Assembly (NCBI GenBank): GCA_000431235.1
Contig: HF988732.1
Location: 136,405 to 172,100 of the forward strand
Direction: 5' to 3'
Length of the DNA: 35,696 nt
Source: Coprobacillus sp. CAG:698
Lineage (GTDB): Bacteria; Bacillota_I; Bacilli_A; ML615J-28; CAG-698
Shown here: positions 24,323-32,800 of the stretch, piece by piece
Numbering within the stretch: position 1 is the first letter of the stretch
Layout of the letters: the number at the start of each line of letters is the position of its first letter
Notes under the pieces: generated by a model
What the model was told of the DNA's origin: nothing
The model's input: only the letters and a program-made list of their open reading frames with translations
Database searches by the model: none
Program-made: the position numbers and the translations under genes

Positions 24323-24442
24323 AATTGTCTTCCTCTTAACTTTCGATTTGTTTTTATTTGAATTTTCCAAATTAAATGGTATTTTTTAATCATTCCTGTC
24401 GATAAGATAAGTCATAAGAAAAGTCTTACAAAACGATAAATT

Positions 24443-24519
24443 TGGCGCGCCCAGCAGGACTCGAACCCGCAACATCCTGATTCGAAATCAGACGCTCTAT
24501 CCAATTGAACTATGGGCAC
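24443..24519 (-). tRNA. tRNA-Arg (anticodon TCG)
   Basis: The 77-base gene, read on the minus strand, folds into a full cloverleaf. The acceptor GTGCCCA pairs with TGGGCGC. The D arm contains TTCAATTGGATAGAGC, and the T arm has GGTTCGAGTC. The anticodon loop is TTTCGAA, giving TCG (+ strand 24483-24485), which reads CGA and possibly other CGN arginine codons. The D loop and G discriminator fit Arg. The CCA end is encoded. Confidence 0.95.
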
Positions 24520-24528
24520 ACAAATATG

Positions 24529-24557
24529 ATTATATCACACTATATCTTTGAAAACAA
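24529..24557 (-). promoter_or_regulatory. Promoter of tRNA-Arg
   Basis: On the minus strand, TGA then TATAAT (24534-24529) has a weak -35 (TTGTTT, 24557-24552) 17 bases upstream. Initiation would fall a few bases before the tRNA 5' end. Confidence 0.65.
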
Positions 24558-24597
24558 TAAATATTTAAAACAAATATTGGCATAATCATTTTTATAT

Positions 24598-24626
24598 TTG
24601 ATATTTTGGTATGTTTATTGTATAAT
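24598..24626 (+). promoter_or_regulatory. Promoter of the HAD/lipoprotein unit
   Basis: TTGATA (24598-24603) and a perfect TATAAT (24621-24626) are 17 bases apart, making this one of the strongest promoters in the window. Confidence 0.8.
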
Positions 24627-24643
24627 ATATCTAGGTGATTTAC

Positions 24644-25405
24644 ATGATTATTTGTGTTGATTTAGATAGTACACTTTTACGAAGTGATAAAAGTATTAGT
24701 CAGTATACAATTTCAACTTTTGAAAATATGAAACAAAATGGCAATACAATTATTATAAATACTGCGAGAAGCTATCAAAGATGTGTAAATTATGCTAAAG
24801 AAATAAATGCTGATTATATAATTTGTAATGGTGGAACTGATATCTATCAAAAAGAGACCAATAGTTATATTCGAATTTATAATATATTCATCCCAAAAGA
24901 AGTAGTTTCGAAAGTGTGTAAGGAGTATCTGATGTATTGTAAGCACCTTTCTATTCAGACTGAAAAATATTTTTACACAACACAGGATAATCCAACTGTA
25001 GATTTTGTTACGAAATTACCTGAAAAGAATTCATTTTCTTATAATGCATATAAAATAGTAATTTATAAGGGATTAAAAGAAGACATTGATAGAATATCTT
25101 TAGAAAATGGACTAGAATATGAAGTATATGTTAATGGGTCTTATGGCAAAGTAGGCATAAAAGGCGTTGATAAGTATTCAGGTTTAATGAATCTTTTAAA
25201 AATTAAAGATTTAGAGAAGGAAGATGTTATCTTCTTTGGTGATGACATAGGTGATTTAAAGTGCTTACTTAATTGTACTTATGGAGTTGCTATGAAAAAT
25301 AGCATTCCAGAAGTGTTAGAAGCTATTCATACTGTGTGTGATAGTAATGATAATGATGGCGTTAGTAAATATTTAAATAAATTATACGAGGAGAAAAAAG
25401 TATGA
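24644..25405 (+). CDS. HAD-superfamily Cof-type phosphatase
   Basis: This 253-residue cytosolic HAD hydrolase of subclass IIB (Cof/YidA/YcsE type) removes phosphate from small metabolites such as sugar phosphates. Motif I is CVDLDSTLL near the N-terminus, with the nucleophile Asp and the acid Asp two residues later. Motif II is INTARSYQR. Motif III/IV is the Lys of YGKVGIKGVDK together with FFGDDIGDLKCL. The cap domain lies between residues about 80 and 175. The ATG at 24644 is preferred, because AGGTGAT lies 5 bases before it and the GTG at 24635 falls inside that site. Its end overlaps the lipoprotein gene by ATGA, so both are co-translated. The substrate is not predictable. Confidence 0.88.
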   Translation: MIICVDLDSTLLRSDKSISQYTISTFENMKQNGNTIIINTARSYQRCVNYAKEINADYIICNGGTDIYQKETNSYIRIYNIFIPKEVVSKVCKEYLMYCKHLSIQTEKYFYTTQDNPTVDFVTKLPEKNSFSYNAYKIVIYKGLKEDIDRISLENGLEYEVYVNGSYGKVGIKGVDKYSGLMNLLKIKDLEKEDVIFFGDDIGDLKCLLNCTYGVAMKNSIPEVLEAIHTVCDSNDNDGVSKYLNKLYEEKKV

Positions 25406-28400
25406 AGAAAGTATTTAATGCATTTTTAGTTTTATTCTGTTTACTTGTTATTTTTGGATGTAAGAGAACAGAATATTCTTTAGAAATTGAAATTCCTGAA
25501 AAAGTTTATGAAGGAATGGATTCAAATTTGATTGTAAAACTTATGCCTACTGGATCAGTTGTTACTGAATATGAAGTTTCTTCATCAAATGATGAAATAT
25601 TTACAGTAACTAAGTCTAAGGTTACAGGTGTAAAAGAAGGAGATGCCGTTCTAAAAGTTACTTTAGTGCTAACTGATGAACTTAAAAAAAGTGGTTCAAG
25701 CAAACAAAAAACACTTACTGCTGAGACTAATGTTCATGTTAACAAAAAAGAAGTAGAAAAAAATTATGCACTAGATGTTGATTATAAGGATACTTTATCT
25801 ATTGGTGGTACTTGTAAGTTGACTTTAAAAGAAAAGAATTCTGGAAATGAAATTACAGAATATGAAGTATTTAGTGTAAACCCAACAATAGCTATTTACG
25901 AAGATGGCGTAATTAAAGCTTTAAGTGAAGGAACTGCAGAATTTAAAGTTTCATGTTATTATGATGAAGTTCTATTAACAAAAACTATTAGTATTAAAAT
26001 TTCTAAGCAAAGTGGAGAAGTAGAAAAAGATTATGCACTAGATGTTGACTACAAGAATGCTTTATCTATTGGTGATACTTGTAAGTTAGCTTTAAAAGAA
26101 AAGAATTCTGGAAATGAAATTACAGAATATGAAGTATATAGTGCAAATCCAACAATTGCTATTTATGAAGATGGTGTAATTAAAGCTTTAAGTGAAGGAA
26201 CTGCAGAATTTAAAGTTTCATGTTATTATGATGAAGTTCTATTAACAAAAACTATTAGTATTAAAATTTCTGGACCAAGTGAATTTACATATAGTTTAAG
26301 ATACTTTGATACTATGCAAATTGGTGAAAAGTGCAGGTTAGAAATATTTGACAAAAATGATGAAATTGTTTCTAATTATAAAGTAGAAACATTAAATGAA
26401 GAAATTGCAACTTTTGATAAAGGCATTATAAATTGCTTAAGCAAAGGAGAAGCCTCTTTCAAAATTAGCGTAGGTGAAGATGGTTCTTATCAAGAAAAGA
26501 CAATAAAAATTCAAGTAGTCCAATTTTTAAATGAATTAGAAATTAATATTCCAATGAATATTTATGAAGGACAAAAATTTGTTTTTGAAGTTAAAACAAG
26601 TGAAGGAAAGGTTGTTAATAACTTTTCAGTAGAAACAAGTGATGAAGATATTCTTTTCTATGATGAAGACTCGAATACATTTGAAGCTTACGAAGTTGGT
26701 AAAGTTACTTTAACTGTCACTGCTGAAATTGATGGTTTAGAAGTAAGCTGTGAATTTGATATAAATGTTTATAAAGGATACCAATTAAACATTGAAATCA
26801 AAAACGAAATTGTTTTAGGTAGCAAAGAGAAAATTAAAGTCTATGTTACTCCAGGAATGATTTACTTAGATGAATTTGAAGTTTCTTTTTCAAAAAATGA
26901 TATATTAAAATTTGAAAATCAAGAAGTAGTTGCTTTGGCAAGAGGAAAAACTCGTCTTTATGTAAAAGCAAATTATAATGATATAGAGATACAAAAATTT
27001 GTTGATATTGAAGTTGTAAGAAACATTAATTATGAACTAGAAGTTAATATATTCAACTATTTATTTGTTGGAAGCATGGTGGAAGCAAAAGCAAATATAC
27101 GTCCTTTTGGTGAACAAGTTGAGAATTTCAAAATTCTATCAAGCGATGAAAGTGTTGTGAAAGTCGATGGAACTACTGTATCTGCATTAAAACAAGGTAA
27201 GGTTGTTCTAACATTCACAGGAACATATAATGGAAATGAATATAAATTAGAACGTGAATTAGAAGTTTATGATTTTACAGGAATAAAAATTGAAATCAAA
27301 AAAGATTTGTTATTAAATGAAGTTTGTTCTTATGATGTTTATGCATTACCAAATAATGTAAAATTATATGATTTTGATATTAATCTAAACAATGAAGGAA
27401 TACTTCTTGTAAGCACTAAAAATGTCTTTGCTAATGGTGTTGGAAGTGTTACAATTGAAGTAAGTTACAAATATTTAGATAAAGTATATAAAGCAAGTGA
27501 AATTGTAACAGTTCAAAAAAATCAATTTAAATTAGAAAGAATATTTGTTGAGGGCTCAAAAGGTATTCTTGAAGGCACTGAAACAAATCTACAAGTTACT
27601 ACATACCCAAAGAATGTTGATTGCAAAATCAAATTCAAGACTAGTGATGAAAAAATTGCTACAGTTGATGATAAGGGATTAGTTAAGGCTATTAGTCTTG
27701 GAAAATGCGTTATAACTTGTTATGATAGTGAGAATGAAAATGTATATACAATTCATAATATAACTATTATTGAAAAGAAAGATATGTCAGTAATAAACGG
27801 TAATACAGGAACTAGTACATATCAAGGACGTTACTACGAAGAGTCAATTAAGTACTATTATGAATTAATGAATGGAATCAAAGAAACTACATATTACGGA
27901 TATACATCTTCACAAACTCCTAATATGGATGTTGATGGCTTAGGTGGTTTAAGTCAAACTTCAGAAATAGATAAATTCTATCCACAAAATGTTCATGTTT
28001 TAGAAGTTCCATCATCAAAGAATGTTAAAATTGTACCTTGGGCAAATCTTGAAGGCCACGAATGGACTTTAACTACTGTTAAAGGATTTATTAAAACATA
28101 TGAAGATAAGAATCCAGGTAAGAAAGTAATATGTGCTATAAATGGTGATTTCTTTGATATAAAGGCATTAGGAGATTTACCATATCAAACTACTGGTGAA
28201 AATGTTACTGATGGAGAATTTTATAGAACATCAAATGGACATGGCGCCGGAGGAACATTAGGCTTTACAAATAATGGTACAGCTGATTCACTTATTGCTG
28301 ATGGTAAGGCTGAAAGAACTCCATATTTAGTTATGGCTATTTATGATGAAAATAATAATATTGTAAAAGAACTTCCAATTGAAAATATTAATACTGAACC

Positions 28401-29559
28401 AGAAGATGGTCAAAGTAGTGTTTATTATGGATTATATAAATCACACGAATATCAACCAAAAGAATTTACTACAGAGGGAACATGCTTTATGGTTGAAAAT
28501 GCTGAACTTGCATTACCAAATAGTAATAGTGATTTCTATGGATTAGGTACAATTACTTCAACAGAAGTAAAGAAACTTGAAAAAGGAAGCTTTGCAATTA
28601 CAACTAAAAATAAAGAGGTAATTGATGCTTTAAAGGTTGGCGTAAGAATACGTGTTCAATATGAATTTATTGGAAAATTTAAAGATGTTACTGGAGCAAC
28701 TGGATATAACAATCTAATTTATAGTGATGTTAATAATATGCCAAGTTCATATATCGCTGATAGAGCTCCACGTACTGTAATTGGAAAGAAGGCCGATGGA
28801 ACACTTGTTATGATGGTAGTTGATGGTCGTCAAGCAGCTAACAATATGTATGGTTGTGATGGTTCTGAATTATCAGCAATTATGAGCGCTTATGGCTGTG
28901 TAAATGCTTATAATCTTGATGGCGGTGGCTCTTCAACAATTGTTGTTCGTGATGAATCTGGATTAAATGTATTAAATTCTCCAAGTGATGGCCGTGAAAG
29001 ATCTGATGGAAACTGTTTATTAGTTGTTGCCGATGATCCAAACTATGTATGTGAAGAAGTTGAAGTAACAAGCACAAAAGCTGTACTAAGTGTTAAAACA
29101 TTTAATGAAAATTTAAAAAATAAAACTCCATATTTATTAGTAAATGGCAAATACTATGAAGCTGAAAATGGTCTTGTAACAATTGACAATCTTGTTCACA
29201 ATACAACATATGACTATCGAGTATGCTATAAAGATGGAGATCAAATGATTGAATCGTTGACAGTTGGTTCATTTACTGCAAAAAAATCAGGATTTAAGTT
29301 CCTTGGAATAACTCTTCAAGAAGATGATAATTATTATTTGTTTAAAGCATATTATATTGATGAAGATCATGCAAGCAATTGTAGTAGTATTCTAATATCG
29401 CTTAATGGTGATGAAACATATTTTGCTAATGATGAAATAAAACTATCAAAAGAAATGTTTGGATATTATATTGAGACAGTGAAATTTAAGTACTGGTATG
29501 AAGATGATATAAATAAATATGATGTTACTGTAAATGATTATTTTTATATAAATAATTAG
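25402..29559 (+). CDS. Large lipoprotein with Ig-like repeats and a phosphodiester glycosidase domain
   Basis: This 1385-residue surface lipoprotein has a signal peptide ending in the lipobox VIFGC (Cys at residue 20), so it is anchored to the outer face of the membrane. Residues about 25-800 are a series of BIG2/Ig-like beta domains, each with a pattern like S.N..IA....G.I.AL..G.A. Residues 117-205 and 206-290 are a nearly identical tandem duplication. Residues about 860-1212 form a phosphodiester glycosidase (NAGPA, PF09992) domain, recognised by CAINGDFFDIKA, APRTVIGKKADG and NAYNLDGGGSSTIV. A fibronectin-like domain and a short C-terminal tail follow. The role is probably binding and cleavage of a glycosyl phosphodiester, such as in exopolysaccharide or teichoic acid. 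It overlaps the HAD gene by 4 bases. Confidence 0.85.
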   Translation: MKKVFNAFLVLFCLLVIFGCKRTEYSLEIEIPEKVYEGMDSNLIVKLMPTGSVVTEYEVSSSNDEIFTVTKSKVTGVKEGDAVLKVTLVLTDELKKSGSSKQKTLTAETNVHVNKKEVEKNYALDVDYKDTLSIGGTCKLTLKEKNSGNEITEYEVFSVNPTIAIYEDGVIKALSEGTAEFKVSCYYDEVLLTKTISIKISKQSGEVEKDYALDVDYKNALSIGDTCKLALKEKNSGNEITEYEVYSANPTIAIYEDGVIKALSEGTAEFKVSCYYDEVLLTKTISIKISGPSEFTYSLRYFDTMQIGEKCRLEIFDKNDEIVSNYKVETLNEEIATFDKGIINCLSKGEASFKISVGEDGSYQEKTIKIQVVQFLNELEINIPMNIYEGQKFVFEVKTSEGKVVNNFSVETSDEDILFYDEDSNTFEAYEVGKVTLTVTAEIDGLEVSCEFDINVYKGYQLNIEIKNEIVLGSKEKIKVYVTPGMIYLDEFEVSFSKNDILKFENQEVVALARGKTRLYVKANYNDIEIQKFVDIEVVRNINYELEVNIFNYLFVGSMVEAKANIRPFGEQVENFKILSSDESVVKVDGTTVSALKQGKVVLTFTGTYNGNEYKLERELEVYDFTGIKIEIKKDLLLNEVCSYDVYALPNNVKLYDFDINLNNEGILLVSTKNVFANGVGSVTIEVSYKYLDKVYKASEIVTVQKNQFKLERIFVEGSKGILEGTETNLQVTTYPKNVDCKIKFKTSDEKIATVDDKGLVKAISLGKCVITCYDSENENVYTIHNITIIEKKDMSVINGNTGTSTYQGRYYEESIKYYYELMNGIKETTYYGYTSSQTPNMDVDGLGGLSQTSEIDKFYPQNVHVLEVPSSKNVKIVPWANLEGHEWTLTTVKGFIKTYEDKNPGKKVICAINGDFFDIKALGDLPYQTTGENVTDGEFYRTSNGHGAGGTLGFTNNGTADSLIADGKAERTPYLVMAIYDENNNIVKELPIENINTEPEDGQSSVYYGLYKSHEYQPKEFTTEGTCFMVENAELALPNSNSDFYGLGTITSTEVKKLEKGSFAITTKNKEVIDALKVGVRIRVQYEFIGKFKDVTGATGYNNLIYSDVNNMPSSYIADRAPRTVIGKKADGTLVMMVVDGRQAANNMYGCDGSELSAIMSAYGCVNAYNLDGGGSSTIVVRDESGLNVLNSPSDGRERSDGNCLLVVADDPNYVCEEVEVTSTKAVLSVKTFNENLKNKTPYLLVNGKYYEAENGLVTIDNLVHNTTYDYRVCYKDGDQMIESLTVGSFTAKKSGFKFLGITLQEDDNYYLFKAYYIDEDHASNCSSILISLNGDETYFANDEIKLSKEMFGYYIETVKFKYWYEDDINKYDVTVNDYFYINN
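25750..26271 (+). repeat. 267-base in-frame tandem duplication within the lipoprotein gene
   Basis: The unit at 25750-26016 is repeated at 26017-26271 with a 267-base (89-codon) shift. Differences are scattered, several are silent, and the segment encoding the strand VSCYYDEVLLTKTISIKIS is unchanged at the protein level. This marks a recent duplication of one Ig-like domain. Confidence 0.9.
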
Positions 29560-29561
29560 AC

Positions 29562-29604
29562 TAAAAAAGCATATTTTAGGAGTTTCCTAGAGTATGCTCT
29601 TTTA
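29562..29604 (+). terminator. Terminator after the lipoprotein gene
   Basis: A 14-pair stem (29568-29581 with 29585-29598, two G-U pairs) with a GTT loop is followed by CTTTTATA. Confidence 0.8.
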
Positions 29605-29744
29605 TATAGGCTTTATTATTTCATATATCATTAATGATTAAATATAATTTAGTTACTTATTTACACTATTTTTTAGTGCAAAAGTTTAGTATCAATAGTA
29701 TTGATATAAATGAAATCTATTTAATTATAAAATATAAAAAATAG

Positions 29745-29773
29745 TAGAAATAATTCATAAATTGTGGTAAAAT
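29745..29773 (+). promoter_or_regulatory. Promoter of polC
   Basis: TAGAAA (29745-29750) lies 17 bases before TAAAAT (29768-29773), and TGG directly precedes the -10. The start codon follows at 29808. Confidence 0.5.
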
Positions 29774-29807
29774 AGATTATAAGTATAATTAATTTTAAGA
29801 GGTCACT

Positions 29808-32800
29808 ATGAGAGATGTTGCACTTAATAAACTATTACAATTAATCCATTATTCTCCAAGTAAAAACTTTGAGGAAGCAACTGTAAGAAATGTTGAATTT
29901 ATCAGTAGTTCTAAAACTATTAATTTATATATAGTCATAAAAAAAGTTGTCCCAATAACGGAAATTCTTGAATTTAATGATAATTTAAAACAAGGAATGA
30001 TAAAAATTGGTGCATGCTTAAATATTAATATAACATATGAATATGAAAATAAAGTAATTAACGCTGAACTACTTAAAGAATATTATGAATATACTTTAAA
30101 CATATTAAAAAATCGAAAAGTTATATTTTTATCATTAGATAAATTTCAAGTTGAATTTAAAGATAATGAAGCAATTATATATGTTGGTGGGGATAGTGAT
30201 GTTGAACTTATAGAGCCTTTGTTTAGATTTGTACAAAAATCAATTGAAGCGTTAGGAATCACATTTACCAACTTTACAGTAAAGATAAATGAATCAATAG
30301 TGTCTATCGATGAAACAATAAAAGAAAGTGCTATTGATGATTTAAATATGGCTATAACTAATTCTAAAAATAGTGTTTCTCATAAAGACTCAAAAGAACA
30401 GGTAAAAATTTATAAACCTGAAAAGAGAAAAAGCCATATTAATGGTAATCCTAACTCAATTTCAGAAATTCCTTCTACAGAAGAAAAATTAGTTGAGTAT
30501 AAACAGTTAAAGGGTTCAACATATTTCTTGATTGAAGGTATTGTTAAGACATCTAAACTTACAATTACTAAAACAGGTTATAAGATTTTTGATGCTACTG
30601 TTGTTGATAAAACAGGAGCAATTCAAATTAAAACATTTATAACTGAAGGAAAAGGTGAAAGCCAAGAGTTTTATGAACATAAAGTCTCAAAAGATAACAA
30701 AGTTAGAGTTTATGGACTAGCAAGTTATGATACGTTTGCTCGTGATGTAGTAATTAAAATCTTTGAAATTATAAGTTATGGTGAATATAAAGTCTCAGAA
30801 GAGCATACTGATAATAGCAGAATAAAAAGAGTTGAACTTCATGCTCATAGTAAGATGACATTTCTTGATTCTGTTTTGCCTATTGATAAGTATGCGAAAA
30901 GGGCGAAAGAATATGGTCATAGTGCAATTGCTTTAACTGATAAAAATACAGTCCAAGGTCTTGGGGAACTTTCAAAAATAACTAAAGATTTGGGAATAAA
31001 ACCTATATATGGTATTGAAGCTAATTACATAAATGAAAAGTATTTATATCCTGCTTTAAGTGATCATGATATCCCATTAGCAGATGCAACTTTTGTTGTA
31101 TATGATTTGGAAACTACAGGAATTAATACAACATATAATGAAATTATTGAAATTGGTGCTCGTAAAGTAAAGCATGGTGCTGTAATAGGTGAATTTACTA
31201 GTCTTGTTAATCCTAAGAGATTAATTCCAAGTGATGTTTGTAAATTGACTAATATTTCTAATGATGATGTGAGAAATGCTCCTTTTATAGAAGAAGTTCT
31301 TCCAAAGTTTTTAGCTTTCATTGATGGCTGTATTCTTGTTGGCCATAATGTAACTTTCGATAATGGTCAATTATATCATAATCTTAAAGAACAAGGTCTT
31401 TATAAAGGTCTAATTCCTACTATAGATACAATGCAATTAGCAAGAGCAAAATATAGTTCTATCCTTAAAAAATACGGACTTGAAGATTTAGTTAAGGCGT
31501 TTAATATTACTCTTGATGGACATCATCGTGCTGAAAATGATGCTGTTGCCACAACAGAAATATTTATAAAAATGTATAATGATTTAATTAATGATGGAAT
31601 TGATAATTATAATAAAATTAATTCATTAGTTAATATTGATGAGATGTATAAACTTATTCATCCATATCACATTACAATGCTTGCTAAAAACAGAACTGGT
31701 TTAGTTAATTTAAATCGATTAGTTACTGATGCTCATTGCAATCACTTAGCAAAAACACCTCGTTTTATGAGAAATGTTATTGAAAAGCATCGTGAAGGTT
31801 TGCTAATTGGTAGCTCATGTATTCATGGCGAAGTTTTCGAAATGGCATTAAATAAAGATTATGAAGATTTACTTGATGTTATTGATTTCTATGATTACAT
31901 AGAAGTTCAACCACTTACGTGTTATTCGTCGCTAATTGAACTAAAACGTGACGAAATGACGTATGAAAAATTACAAAATGTAGTTAATCGAATCATAAAA
32001 GCTGCTAAAGAGAAAAATAAATTAGTAGTAGCAACTGGTGATGTTCACGAATTAGATGTTGAGGATCGTATATATCGTAATATTATTTATGATAAACCAC
32101 TTATTGGTGGTGGTATACACGAATTAAATGGTGTCGATAATTTGCCTGATACGCATTATCGTAACACTGAAGAAATGCTTAGTGAGTTTAGTTATTTAAA
32201 TCATGATTTGGCATATGAAATAGTTGTTACTAATACTAATAAAATTAATGATATGATTGAATCATATAATTTATTCCCTGACAAATTATTTGCTCCAGGT
32301 GATGATTTTATGGCTGAATTTGGTATTCCTTCGGCACTAGAAGATTTAGAAAAAATCACTTATGAAGTAGCTAATAATAGATATGGAAGAAATGGCCTTC
32401 CTCAAATAATTGTTGATAGATTAAATAAAGAATTAGGAAGTATCAAAACATACTCATATGGTTCAATATACTATATTGCTTATTTGCTTGTTAAGCATTC
32501 TCGTGAAGCAGGATATGTAGTTGGATCAAGAGGTTCTGTTGGGTCAAGCTTAGTTGCAACATTTATGAGAATAACAGAGGTAAATAGTTTGCCTCCACAT
32601 TATGTGTGTCCAAAATGCCATTTTACGGCTTTTAAGTATACTAAAGAACAAATTGAAAAATATAATCCAACCAAAGAAGAACTTGATTTACAAGATGAAC
32701 TTTGGAAATATGATAGTGGATTAGATTTACCTCCTAAAGAGTGCCCATACTGCCATGAAATAATGACTGGCGATGGATGTAATATTCCTTTTGAAACTTT

